A stretch of DNA of 35,949 bases from Lachnospiraceae bacterium (GCA_017552715.1 JAFZOW010000038.1:1-35949), one strand, 5' to 3'; counted from the first letter of the stretch, positions 16,748 to 25,420 are shown. Numbers and translations are program-made. Notes: generated from the sequence alone by a model not told the origin.

Positions 16748-17792
16748 TGTTTTCATCCTCCTCAATTTTCTCCTCTCCGTTCTCCTCTGTTCCGTTTGTT
16801 TCCGGCTCCCCGGTCCCCGGTATGCTGCCGAAGCCCAGACGCTCCGCCGCATAGGCCTTGATCATCATTTCCCAGATCTCGTAGGCCGCATTGGTCTCAT
16901 GGACGAAGCCGTCACTGCAATATTCTGCTTTCAGATTGCCCTGTCCGTCGGAAAGGGCATCCGCCAGATTTAAAAAGCCCCAGCCGCGCTCGGCGCAAAG
17001 CTCTGCGGCACCGCTGTTAAAGGCCGACAGGTTCTCGTTATTGATGCCGCCCTTCCCGGCCCCGGCCAGGGTGTAGGTGGCGCTGAGTATGGTGATATCC
17101 AGATCCGGACAGGCTGCCAGTATGTTATCGATGAGCAGCGGATACATGGCCAGGCTGTCCTCCACACCGAAGGATACATCATTGATGCCGAAGAACAGGA
17201 AAAGCCGGTTGGGTCCGATCAGGGGTACCGATTCCCAGAGGGGATACTGCACGCCCTGATAAAGCGGGTGTATGCTGGAATCACTCACCGGCCGGAATGC
17301 GTTGTGCAGTGAATAACTGCCGGAGGATAAAAACTTCAGCCCCGAACAGACCGGATCGCTGCTCCTGGCACAGTAATTATTGAATCCCAGCAGTACGGAA
17401 TCCCCGGTAAAGACCGTATTGGAATAGAATTCCGCAATGGCCGCCATCTGTTCATCCGTATAAGTCACGGCCCGCAGCGCTGCCACATCATAGCTGCTCA
17501 CGCCTTCCGCAGGAGCCGCGATATCTTCCGGCGTAGGCTCCGGGGTAGGCGAAGGAGAAGGCGTAGGGCTCGGCCCCACTTCCTTTCCGTCCTCGGAAAC
17601 GAAGGCAAAGGTTCCTTCCTCCGGCTGAAGCTCTGCCGGGGTGGGCACTGCCGTAGGTCCGGCAGACCCGGACGTCATATCGGCGGGGGACGGTGCTACA
17701 GTCCCATCTGCTTCTCCGGCTTTACAGGCGGAAAGAAGCGCACTGCCCACCAGCAGCGCGGACAAAAGCTTTCCTACAGTCTTGCGTACCAT
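16734..17792 (-). CDS. SGNH/GDSL hydrolase lipoprotein
   Basis: A 352-aa exported lipoprotein with signal peptide and lipobox LSAC (Cys near residue 23), then a long Pro/Ser/Thr/Glu linker including SPTPSPSPTPEPTPE. The catalytic domain begins near residue 125: NTVFTGDSVLLGF (GDS nucleophile), LFFGINDVSF (block III Asn) and CSDGFVHETN (Asp and His of block V). It ends in a low-complexity acidic tail of Glu and Asn. Its role is probably deacylation or acyl transfer on a surface polysaccharide, given the MBOAT-DHHW pair in the same operon. The start overlaps the end of the GH113-like gene by 19 bases. It is only distantly similar to the other SGNH lipoprotein at 2946-4244, which has a different layout. 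Confidence 0.82.
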   Translation of the reverse strand: MVRKTVGKLLSALLVGSALLSACKAGEADGTVAPSPADMTSGSAGPTAVPTPAELQPEEGTFAFVSEDGKEVGPSPTPSPSPTPEPTPEDIAAPAEGVSSYDVAALRAVTYTDEQMAAIAEFYSNTVFTGDSVLLGFNNYCARSSDPVCSGLKFLSSGSYSLHNAFRPVSDSSIHPLYQGVQYPLWESVPLIGPNRLFLFFGINDVSFGVEDSLAMYPLLIDNILAACPDLDITILSATYTLAGAGKGGINNENLSAFNSGAAELCAERGWGFLNLADALSDGQGNLKAEYCSDGFVHETNAAYEIWEMMIKAYAAERLGFGSIPGTGEPETNGTEENGEEKIEEDENNEEN

Positions 17793-18742
17793 TCCTTCAT
17801 CACCTGCTCTGCTTTCTTCAAGTGGATATTGAAGCCGTTTTCCTTTTCGGCTTCCTCCCTGCTGTCATAGATCCTGCTGCTCCAATCCCACCAGAATACT
17901 CCTGCAAAATACTCTTCTTCGGAAAAGACCTGCAGGCAGGATTCATAGAAGTTGGCCTGTTCCTCCTCGTCATGAGGAAGATCCGTATGTTCAAAATCCC
18001 AGGGCATCTCCGAACAGCCGGATGCCGAACGGCAGCCGATCTCCATAAAGAGAACGGGCTTGTTCCAGCGTTCATGGACCCTGCGCATCTCATCGCGTAC
18101 TTCCTTCCACTTCTCCGCCATCTCTTCCACGGAGATGTGTCCCTTGCTGCCCACGGGGAAGTAGGCGCTGGTTCCCACATAATCCACGGCATCAAACCAG
18201 TGCACATCCTCTTCATGCCCGTGATTGGCATTGTAGGAAAGCTTCCCGTGATAGAGCAGGCGCACATCGCTGATAAGGCGGCGCCAGTACTCTTCCTTAT
18301 GCTCCGTGCCAAGCATCTCGCAGCCCACGCAGAGCATCTCGCATTGTGTCTCCTCCGCCAGCTTTGCGTAATAGCACATAAAAGCGCTGTAATCCTTAAA
18401 CCATTCGTCCCAGTATCGGTCCTTCCCCCACATATCGCTGTCGGGGAAAGTGATACGGGCACGCCATATGCCGTCTGCGGAATTCAGGGTGGGCTTCAGA
18501 CAGACCTTTATCCCCCGCTTATGGGCATCCGCGATGACCTCCATCAGATCCCGGTCGCTCACGTTCTCGCCGAAGCGGAAGCGTATGGTACGGGAAAAGA
18601 CATCATCCTGCTCCACCACAAAGCAAAGGCAGATCCAGTTCACCCCTGTTTCAAAAAGGCGCTGTCTGGACAGACGCCCCTCTTTGCTGCGGTAATCCCC
18701 TTCCCTGCCGTCAAAACCGTATGTAAAACCTTTTATTTCCAT
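17774..18742 (-). CDS. GH113-like glycoside hydrolase (mannanase-type TIM barrel)
   Basis: A 322-aa protein with no signal peptide, so probably cytoplasmic. The pattern KGFTYGFDGREGDYRS at the start, ADAHKRGIKVCLKPTLNS, WRARITF, VGCEML (Glu142, likely acid/base), VDYVGTSAYFPVG and KPVLFMEIGCRS (Glu234, likely nucleophile), then GVFWWDW, fit a clan GH-A barrel closest to GH113 beta-mannanases. The frame runs upstream into the tRNA gene, but that part merely translates tRNA sequence; the ATG at 18742, with GGGGAAG upstream, gives the family start. It is odd that only 24 bases separate this start from the tRNA terminator, leaving no visible promoter. It heads the operon with SGNH, DUF4358, MBOAT and DHHW genes. 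Confidence 0.75.
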   Translation of the reverse strand: MEIKGFTYGFDGREGDYRSKEGRLSRQRLFETGVNWICLCFVVEQDDVFSRTIRFRFGENVSDRDLMEVIADAHKRGIKVCLKPTLNSADGIWRARITFPDSDMWGKDRYWDEWFKDYSAFMCYYAKLAEETQCEMLCVGCEMLGTEHKEEYWRRLISDVRLLYHGKLSYNANHGHEEDVHWFDAVDYVGTSAYFPVGSKGHISVEEMAEKWKEVRDEMRRVHERWNKPVLFMEIGCRSASGCSEMPWDFEHTDLPHDEEEQANFYESCLQVFSEEEYFAGVFWWDWSSRIYDSREEAEKENGFNIHLKKAEQVMKEWYARL

Positions 18743-18766
18743 AAAAAGCACTTCCCCAGTTCTATG

Positions 18767-18794
18767 AAAAGACCCCGCCGTAATCGGCAGGGTC
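18767..18794 (-). terminator. Intrinsic terminator after tRNA-Val
   Basis: On the minus strand a 10-bp stem GACCCTGCCG/CGGCGGGGTC (one G-T pair) with loop ATTA, followed by TTTTC. It begins four bases after the tRNA 3' end and ends 24 bases before the GH113-like start codon. Confidence 0.8.
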
Positions 18795-18798
18795 TCAG

Positions 18799-18872
18799 TG
18801 GGACCAACAGGGTTCGAACCTGTGACCTCCCGCACGTCAAGCGGACGCTCATCCCAGCTGAGCTATGATCCC
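18799..18872 (-). tRNA. tRNA-Val (anticodon GAC)
   Basis: A 74-nt cloverleaf: acceptor GGGATCA/TGGTCCC with discriminator A, D arm GCTC/GAGC, anticodon stem TCCGC/GCGGG with loop TTGACGT (GAC at positions 34-36), five-base variable loop, and T arm ACAGG-TTCGAAC-CCTGT. The 3' CCA is not encoded and must be added after transcription. It has its own promoter and terminator. GAC reads the Val codon GUC (and GUU by wobble). Confidence 0.95.
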
Positions 18873-18886
18873 TCGAAACGATACAT

Positions 18887-18915
18887 ATTTTACCTTATTT
18901 CCTTCCGCTATGCAA
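18887..18915 (-). promoter_or_regulatory. Sigma-A promoter for tRNA-Val
   Basis: On the minus strand TTGCAT (18915-18910), a 17-base spacer and TAAAAT (18892-18887). Predicted +1 is near 18880, eight bases before the mature tRNA. Confidence 0.65.
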
Positions 18916-18935
18916 GGACTTTTTTTCCCTGCGGA

Positions 18936-18982
18936 CAAATTTCCGGCGGAGCTGACTTATGTAAACCCCAGAGCCGCCGGAA
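18936..18982 (-). terminator. Possible terminator of the signalling operon
   Basis: Nine-bp inverted repeat TTCCGGCGG/CCGCCGGAA (18974-18982 with 18941-18949) around a 24-base loop, ten bases after the GGDEF gene stop; ATTTG follows on the minus strand. The long loop and short T run make it a weak candidate. Confidence 0.4.
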
Positions 18983-18992
18983 GGGGAAAATC

Positions 18993-21116
18993 TCAGTTCT
19001 TATACATCTCCTGCTCCCGGTCCTCCATGAGATGTTCGTTGGCCCGGCGTATGACTTTGGAGATATCATGAGTACCGTACGTGCAGTACACTTCCCCGGT
19101 ATATATCTTCAGGCCCTTTCCGATGGCCTGACGCCGCACTCTTTCCACGTCGTTCAGGAAGAACATCTCTTCGCTCTCAAAACCAAAGGCCACAAACTCC
19201 GTTCCACCCACCCGGAAAACCTGTTCCTTCCCGAACACATCGGAGAGCACCGCGGTGATCTCCAGGATCATGCGGTCACCGGATTCGTAACCCCGGGTAT
19301 CGTTCGCGTTCTTCAGTCCCGAGATCTCGCAGATCAGATATCCGAAGGCGGAGCCCAAATCCAGCTTTTCCTCCAGGAATTCCTTATAGGCACGCCGGTT
19401 CAGCGCTCCCGAGATCACATCGTTATAGCTGTATGCACGGAGCTTTGCCTGCTCATCACGGCGCATGAGAAGCTGCGTAAGGAAGCGGGAAAGCTGTTCG
19501 ATATAGTCGGCGGTCTTTTCCATATCTTCACGGGGCAGGTCGATGAGGGTCAGCATACCCACAAGCTTCTTATCCGTTTCCAGCGGACAGGCCACCATAC
19601 AGTCCACATTATCGGAGCTGAGCATATTATACAGCGCGGGATCGGAAGTTCTGTATTTTTCGATATCTTCAATGATCAGGCTCTTCTGTTCACTGCGGAA
19701 GACCTTATACAGTTCATCCACGAAACCTTTTTCCGGAAGATACAGAAGCCCCCCCGCTCCGGGGCCGCTGACCTTCGCATCCCAGCGGTAGGTGCCGCGG
19801 TATTTTCCTTCGCCCCGTTCTTCAAAAAGAAGGATAAGGCCCGGCTTCAGTTCCGATCCGGTGAATCCCATGATCTCCCGTATCCCTTCATCCGGTGATT
19901 CGGAGGATACAAAGTATTCCAGTGCACGGTTCAGGAAACGGTCCCTCTCGATCAGAGCCTGATCCCGGTTCCACCAGCTCAGGAAGCGCATCAGCATGAT
20001 CGCGATAAAAGCCAGCATTCCGATGCTGGTAAAGGTTCCGTAGCTGTCCAGGATCCGCAGCTTCAGAAAATAGATCACAAGGTCAATGATCCCGCCGGTC
20101 AGGAGTGCGGCAAGCCCGAAAAAGAAGCCTCCCAGATCCGCTTCGATCTCATTGGCCCTGCAATAGAGGAGCTCATCCACAAAAATGATCCCTGTGAGGA
20201 GTGACATGGCCACGATATAGAAAACGATCCCTTTTGAAAAAGAAGTGATCATATCTATCCCGACCAGATAACGAAGGCCCACCAGCGTAAAGAAGGTCAG
20301 GACGGTGATGCCGAAGGCAATGTGCTGATAGATCAGCCGCTTCTGCTTCGTCAGCGAATTGAAATAGGTTATGGTAGGATACATGACCAGAAGGATCAGC
20401 AGACGGTTCAGGACACGTTCCGCAAAGATAAGCCCTGTCATCAGCTGCAGGATATTACTGTCTAGCATGAGCCAGAATCCCATGATCACGGCCGCAAGTC
20501 CCAGGGCCCCCGCATCAAAAGGCAGACGGCCGCGGCCGGAGAGACGTACGAATACCAGGATCGAAAGCACGCCGAAACCGATGATCAGGACCGCGATCAG
20601 CATTGTAGGGGACTTCTGGGCAAGCTGCAGGCGCATATAATCCTCCGCGGGAGAGATATATACATCCTGTATCCTTCCCCCGCCGGCATTCGGATGTACC
20701 TTTTCAAAGTATATGGTCACCTTCCGGCCCGCATCCGCGGAACAAAGTCCCACCGTATGCATGGCAAAGCCGTAACCCACGCCCGTCAGGTTCTCATGGG
20801 TCTGAAAGGAATAGATCTCATCTTCATCCAGACAGACGGAAAAATTCACATTTACGGACTCAAAACACAGGCAGTCCTTCTCCGTGATGGTCTGCGGAAG
20901 CTCCCTCTCCAGGCTGTGGCTCATGCCCTGATACCGGAGGGAATGGACACCCACGTCACGGCGCACCCCTTCGTCGTCCATCCAGCCGTCGGAAAAGTTA
21001 CGGAGTGTTCCGTCTCCGGCTTTTTCCACCCAGACAGCGCCTGCAACGAGCAGCAGTGCGCCAAGGGCGATCAGGACAGTATATATTTTTCTTACGATCC
21101 CACCGTTCTTTTTCAC
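18993..21116 (-). CDS. Membrane GGDEF-domain protein with altered GGTEF site
   Basis: A 707-aa protein starting at a GTG (21116) preceded by GAGGAC. One membrane helix (about 12-29) and an extracellular beta-rich sensor region (30-165) come first. About seven membrane helices follow (172-395), resembling the 7TM-DISM layout, then a GAF-like cytoplasmic region (about 400-560) and a C-terminal GGDEF domain (565-700). The fold motifs LKNANDTRGYESGDRMI are present, but the active-site motif reads RVGGTEF (Thr639) instead of GGDEF or GGEEF. No RxxD inhibitory site is seen. Diguanylate cyclase activity may thus be lost or changed, and the domain could act as a GTP or c-di-GMP sensor. It is the last gene of the signalling operon, 20 bases after the response regulator. 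Confidence 0.85.
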   Translation of the reverse strand: MKKNGGIVRKIYTVLIALGALLLVAGAVWVEKAGDGTLRNFSDGWMDDEGVRRDVGVHSLRYQGMSHSLERELPQTITEKDCLCFESVNVNFSVCLDEDEIYSFQTHENLTGVGYGFAMHTVGLCSADAGRKVTIYFEKVHPNAGGGRIQDVYISPAEDYMRLQLAQKSPTMLIAVLIIGFGVLSILVFVRLSGRGRLPFDAGALGLAAVIMGFWLMLDSNILQLMTGLIFAERVLNRLLILLVMYPTITYFNSLTKQKRLIYQHIAFGITVLTFFTLVGLRYLVGIDMITSFSKGIVFYIVAMSLLTGIIFVDELLYCRANEIEADLGGFFFGLAALLTGGIIDLVIYFLKLRILDSYGTFTSIGMLAFIAIMLMRFLSWWNRDQALIERDRFLNRALEYFVSSESPDEGIREIMGFTGSELKPGLILLFEERGEGKYRGTYRWDAKVSGPGAGGLLYLPEKGFVDELYKVFRSEQKSLIIEDIEKYRTSDPALYNMLSSDNVDCMVACPLETDKKLVGMLTLIDLPREDMEKTADYIEQLSRFLTQLLMRRDEQAKLRAYSYNDVISGALNRRAYKEFLEEKLDLGSAFGYLICEISGLKNANDTRGYESGDRMILEITAVLSDVFGKEQVFRVGGTEFVAFGFESEEMFFLNDVERVRRQAIGKGLKIYTGEVYCTYGTHDISKVIRRANEHLMEDREQEMYKN

Positions 21117-21136
21117 AATACGTCCTCAGCCCTGTT

Positions 21137-21907
21137 TCAGATCATCATCTGTTTAAGAAAGAAATCGTCCAGTGTCTTCAGTATCTCTTCCCGGGTGGAA
21201 GATTTCAGCAGATATCCCTGGGGATTCAGCTTCTTCACCCGTGCGATGCTCTCCCGGGTGGCAATGCCCGTCAGGAAGATCACGGGAATGGAAGCCGTTT
21301 CCGGAAGGGAACGTATCATCTCCAGGATCTCGGCACCGTCCACGATGGGCATCTCATAGTCCAGAAGGATCAGATCCACCTGATGCTTTGCCAGCCAGGT
21401 GACTGCCTGCATCCCGTTGACCGCAAACTCCATGTTGTAATGCGCTCCAAGCCACTCACATACCGTCTGGGCATACATGGGATCATCATCGATGACCAGG
21501 ATCCTTTCCTTGGAGCGGTCCTCGATGGCTGTCTGGGATTCCGTCTCCAGCTCCCGTACCAGCTGGTACATATCTACGGGACGATCCATCCATATGTGTT
21601 CCTTAAAGGCCGGAATAACCTTGAAATAGGAATCCCTGCTGCGGTCCTCACCGATCAGGATCGCCTTTCTGCGGCGGTCCCGTAAAATATCGCTGATACG
21701 GACCAGGTTCTTAAGCTTTTCTATATCTCCCAGGGCCGAATCCTGAAGGTAAAGGATAAAACAGTCCGTAGCATCCAATATCGCCTTTACTTCCTCCGGA
21801 TCATCCTTTATGAGCGTAACCTCAAAATCCTGTTCCTTCAGTCCCTTTTCCAGGGATTTCACCACCACACTGAACTGATAGCTTACGATCGTTACATTCC
21901 CGGCCAT
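21137..21907 (-). CDS. Two-receiver response regulator without output domain
   Basis: A 256-aa soluble protein. Residues 1-125 look like a degenerate receiver: alternating strands and helices, but without the acidic pocket and phosphorylatable Asp. Residues 134-256 are a canonical receiver: Asp140-142 (VIDDD), phospho-acceptor Asp183 in LLDYEMP, Thr213 and Lys235. No DNA-binding or enzymatic output is present. A CheY-like messenger, phosphate shuttle or partner for the neighbouring GGDEF protein would fit. AAGGAGG precedes the ATG at ten-base spacing; the gene starts 15 bases after the DegV-HPt kinase and ends 20 bases before the GGDEF gene. The HPt domain next door is a likely phosphoryl donor (inference). 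Confidence 0.85.
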   Translation of the reverse strand: MAGNVTIVSYQFSVVVKSLEKGLKEQDFEVTLIKDDPEEVKAILDATDCFILYLQDSALGDIEKLKNLVRISDILRDRRRKAILIGEDRSRDSYFKVIPAFKEHIWMDRPVDMYQLVRELETESQTAIEDRSKERILVIDDDPMYAQTVCEWLGAHYNMEFAVNGMQAVTWLAKHQVDLILLDYEMPIVDGAEILEMIRSLPETASIPVIFLTGIATRESIARVKKLNPQGYLLKSSTREEILKTLDDFFLKQMMI

Positions 21908-21922
21908 CGTATCTTCTCCTCC

Positions 21923-24900
21923 TTATTTGCCCCTCTCTTCGATCAGGGCCAGCATCTTTTCGTATTCTTCCGCCTCAAAATACTGCTTCAGACGTATCAG
22001 CAGTTTTCTGTCTTCATCGGGCAGCTCGTATTCCTCCGCTTCCGTAAAGGTTTCCGCAAGCAGCTCCCGGTCGGCATCCTTCGCCGCATCGGCAAGCACT
22101 TCATAGATACTCTCCAGGACCAGCTTGTCAAAACCGCGATTCACGCTTTCCGCCCGCTCTGCCTCGTCCTGTGAGCCCTCCGCTTTCTCTTCTTCCGCTT
22201 CTGCCTTTTCTGCTTCTCCTTCAAAGACGGGAGCCAGCACCGGATGATAGGAGCGGAGATGCTCCAGCAATGCCGCATTGTTGTCACGGATAAAATCGAT
22301 ATTTCCTTCCTTACCCGCCATTTCCAGCTTCAGTGCTTTTTCCGAAAGCTCCCCGGCTCCGATGAGCCTTGCGGAACTCTTCAGTGCATGGACCTTGATG
22401 GTGTAGTTCTTCCAGTCTTCCTGATCCACATAGCCTTCGATCTCCCCCGAAGTATTCTCTATGGAATCGTAAAAGATCTTCAGCACCATGCGGTAGATCT
22501 CTTCGGAGCCGTTATACTTAAGGGCCGTGTCCCCGTCGATCCCCTCAAGCTTCTGATACCAGGCAGGCTCCCCGCTCTCTTCTGCGGCAGACGTATCCGG
22601 CGCTGCGCTCTCCTCTTCCTCCGGCTCCTTCACTGGTTCCGGAACGGCTGCCGGCCCGGTGACCACGGCAGCTTCCTGCGCAGTATCTTCCTCCACAGCG
22701 GCTTCCCGGGGTTCTTCCTCCGACAGCATATTATCCAGATGGTAAGGGTATTCTCCCTTATCGATATACATCAGTCCGAAGGCGCCGGAACCGCAGTTTA
22801 AAGCCAGTACGGCGGAGGATTTCTGTATGATCACGTTCTTGAAACGGAAACGTTTCTCTATCCGTTCCCGGATCCGTTTAAGCTGCGCTTCCGTAAGATC
22901 CGAATAGACCACAAAGATCACATCCGGATCCGGGTCCGCGGAAGCCGGAAGGGCATAATCCACGAAACTCATATAGCTCCGTTCACTGTCTCCGATGCTC
23001 AGCCGTCCCACCATGTAATGCCCGTTCTTATAACGGATCAGGGGCCATATCCCCAGAGTACGCATGATATTGCTGATCCAGCGGCCCAGCCTGTCCCTCC
23101 TGCGTACCACAAAGGCTCCGTCCGCCACGAAACAGCAATGAAGCCTGCTCTTTACCCTCTCCAGTTCTTCCAGGATCTTTTCCGCCGACTCGCCACGGGC
23201 CGAGATCCTCTGGGCCAGCAGCACCAGTATCCCCATGCCGCTGGAATTGGATGCGGAATCCAGGATATGCACGTTATCATAAGCTTTTGCCGCCGCCACG
23301 GCCATGGCGTAATCTTCACTCACCCTCGAAGCCATAGAGATATAGATCACGTTGTGGGCCTTTTTCAGTTCCTTTGCAAAGAAGGCCTCATAATCCGCCA
23401 GGGCAGGCGGTGCCGAACTGAACTGCACACCCTTCTGCATATAACGGACCAGTTCTCCGGTCTCGGCCTCTTCCCCGTCCAGAAAGACCCTGTCCTCGGA
23501 GCGGATCACAAAAGGGATGGTATCGATGCCGTATTCCTTAAGCACCCGCCGGGGCAGATCGCAGAGGCTGCTGGTAGCAACGACCACCGGCATACGCCGG
23601 CTGTAACCCCGGGCTGTATTCATCTGCAGACGGTTTGCCTTTCCGCCGCCGCTCAAAAACACCCTGGACTCCGGCATGTGGGCCAGGATCATCTCCTCCA
23701 GCTGTCTGCCGGAAACCGGCTTGACCAGGTAATCCTCAAAGCCGCTGCGGGCATACAGCTCGCGGTTTTCACTTCCCGCATTGGCGGTAAGAACGATGAT
23801 GGGCACACGGTTGTTCAGCCCGCCGGGCTGCTTTCTTATATTCTGCAGACATTCGATACCGTCCATCTCCGGCATCAGATGGTCCATGAGTATCATATCG
23901 TAGTGGGTGCTCAGGGTCTTTGACAGAGCCTCCTCTCCGCTGCGGGCCAGATCGATGGTCATCTCCGTAGCTGCCAGGAGCTTTTTCTCCACCTCCAGGT
24001 TCATCTCGTTATCATCCACGATGAGCAGACGGGCATCCGGAGCCGTAAAGCCGGTTTCGTAATGCGAAGCCTCCTCCGTCTTGCCGCTGCTTAAGCGTAT
24101 GTCACCTACGGCTTCAAAGCCCGTGACCCGCTGCCGCAGGGTGACCATAAAGGTGGATCCCTGGGTATAGACGCTGTTTACCGTGATGCGCCCGCCCATA
24201 AGCTCCACCAGCTGCCGCACGATGGACAGGCCCAGACCTGTGCCCTCGATCCGGGCATTATTCTCTTCATCGACCCGCTGGAAAGCATCAAACAGATAGG
24301 GAATGGCATCCTGCTTGATCCCCATGCCCGTATCGGAAACGAAAAAGAGCAGGACCAGCTGATCATCCTGCAGGTCTTCCTTTTCGATATGAAGGGTCAC
24401 CGAACCGTCCCTGGTATATTTTACCGCATTGTTTAAGAGGTTCACCAGGATCTGTTTGATACGCACTTCATCCCCGTACAGCTCCGCCGGGATGGAAGGA
24501 TCGATCTCGACCTTCAGTTCCAGGCCTTTCTGTTCCGCCCGCAGCCAGATCATATTTACGATCTCGGAGACCAGGGATCCGATATTGTAGTTTACCGGCA
24601 CGATCTCCATACGGCCGGCTTCGATCTTGGAGAAATCCAGTATATCGTTGATCAGGGACAGGAGCATGCGGCCGGCCCCCTGGATATTGCCCGCATCCCG
24701 GCGGATCTCCTCGGAAGCATCCTCCTGCCGCAGGATGATCTCATTCAATCCGAGTATGGAATTGATGGGCGTACGGATCTCGTGGCTCATGCTGGAGAAG
24801 AAACGGTTCTGGGAGCGGTTCATATCTTCCACCTTTTTGGTTTCTTCCCGTGCCATCTTGTTTTCCTGTTCATAGAGCCGGCTCTGGAACCAGGTCATGA

Positions 24901-25420
24901 CGAAACAGACGTAGCCCACTTCCACCACGGCCAGAGCCATGTCCACATAAAAGAATCCCCGACTGTGTTCATGGATCCATTCGGGATGATTGTAGCCCAG
25001 CACGAAGAGACCGGCGACGGTGGCCGTAAGGGTCAGCAGGCTGAACAGACGCCAGCCCCCGCTCATCACCAGTCCGATATACAGGTAGGAAAAGACCATC
25101 CAGGGTACGACTCCGCCTTCCGCCCCTCCGCCGAAGAAGAAGATCCCCGGCAGTATGATAAAGATCAGTCCCATGCTGATCAGACGTGTGGTAAGCTCTA
25201 TGGCACCGGTCTTTACCCCCAGCCAGGTGGACAGGGGAACCATGATGACCGTAAGGGCAAGTATGATGATCTCAACGATATTCTCCCCGCATAAGATATC
25301 TCCCAGCAGGGCAATGATAGCTACCCCGGTAGCCGAAAGCGTCAGCACCAGGAAGACCCGTTCCCGGAAGCTTCTGGAAGAATCGGAGATCAGCGATTGG
25401 ACGGTCTTATCAAACTTCAC
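21923..25420 (-). CDS. Hybrid histidine kinase with receiver, DegV and HPt domains
   Basis: A 1165-aa membrane phosphorelay protein. Domains in order: about six membrane helices (22-180), short coiled linker, HisKA with SMSHEIRTPINS (His213), HATPase with NLLNNAVKYT, DTGMGIK and GTGLGLSI (325-445), receiver with LLIVDDNE and ILMDHLMP (Asp513), a DegV/EDD domain (about 610-890), an acidic Ala/Glu/Pro linker, and an HPt domain with VHALKSSARLIGA (His1011), then an acidic tail. DegV hallmarks: VVVATSSLCDLP, FSSAPPALADY, ILDSASNSSGMG, RRRDRLGRW and NCGSGAFGL. DegV (FakB) proteins bind fatty acids. Start: the frame opens at 25447, but the GTG at 25420, five bases after AAAGGAGG, is preferred; it overlaps the previous gene by 11 bases. 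Confidence 0.88.
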   Translation of the reverse strand: MKFDKTVQSLISDSSRSFRERVFLVLTLSATGVAIIALLGDILCGENIVEIIILALTVIMVPLSTWLGVKTGAIELTTRLISMGLIFIILPGIFFFGGGAEGGVVPWMVFSYLYIGLVMSGGWRLFSLLTLTATVAGLFVLGYNHPEWIHEHSRGFFYVDMALAVVEVGYVCFVMTWFQSRLYEQENKMAREETKKVEDMNRSQNRFFSSMSHEIRTPINSILGLNEIILRQEDASEEIRRDAGNIQGAGRMLLSLINDILDFSKIEAGRMEIVPVNYNIGSLVSEIVNMIWLRAEQKGLELKVEIDPSIPAELYGDEVRIKQILVNLLNNAVKYTRDGSVTLHIEKEDLQDDQLVLLFFVSDTGMGIKQDAIPYLFDAFQRVDEENNARIEGTGLGLSIVRQLVELMGGRITVNSVYTQGSTFMVTLRQRVTGFEAVGDIRLSSGKTEEASHYETGFTAPDARLLIVDDNEMNLEVEKKLLAATEMTIDLARSGEEALSKTLSTHYDMILMDHLMPEMDGIECLQNIRKQPGGLNNRVPIIVLTANAGSENRELYARSGFEDYLVKPVSGRQLEEMILAHMPESRVFLSGGGKANRLQMNTARGYSRRMPVVVATSSLCDLPRRVLKEYGIDTIPFVIRSEDRVFLDGEEAETGELVRYMQKGVQFSSAPPALADYEAFFAKELKKAHNVIYISMASRVSEDYAMAVAAAKAYDNVHILDSASNSSGMGILVLLAQRISARGESAEKILEELERVKSRLHCCFVADGAFVVRRRDRLGRWISNIMRTLGIWPLIRYKNGHYMVGRLSIGDSERSYMSFVDYALPASADPDPDVIFVVYSDLTEAQLKRIRERIEKRFRFKNVIIQKSSAVLALNCGSGAFGLMYIDKGEYPYHLDNMLSEEEPREAAVEEDTAQEAAVVTGPAAVPEPVKEPEEEESAAPDTSAAEESGEPAWYQKLEGIDGDTALKYNGSEEIYRMVLKIFYDSIENTSGEIEGYVDQEDWKNYTIKVHALKSSARLIGAGELSEKALKLEMAGKEGNIDFIRDNNAALLEHLRSYHPVLAPVFEGEAEKAEAEEEKAEGSQDEAERAESVNRGFDKLVLESIYEVLADAAKDADRELLAETFTEAEEYELPDEDRKLLIRLKQYFEAEEYEKMLALIEERGK

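Noticed and set aside
18743-18835. N-terminal extension of the GH113-like protein
   Set aside because: These codons read through the tRNA-Val gene and its terminator; the peptide is translated tRNA sequence.
18941-18982. Third copy of the tandem-hairpin element
   Set aside because: It has a 9-bp inverted repeat of similar total length, but no inner 6-bp stem with triloop and no adjoining first hairpin.
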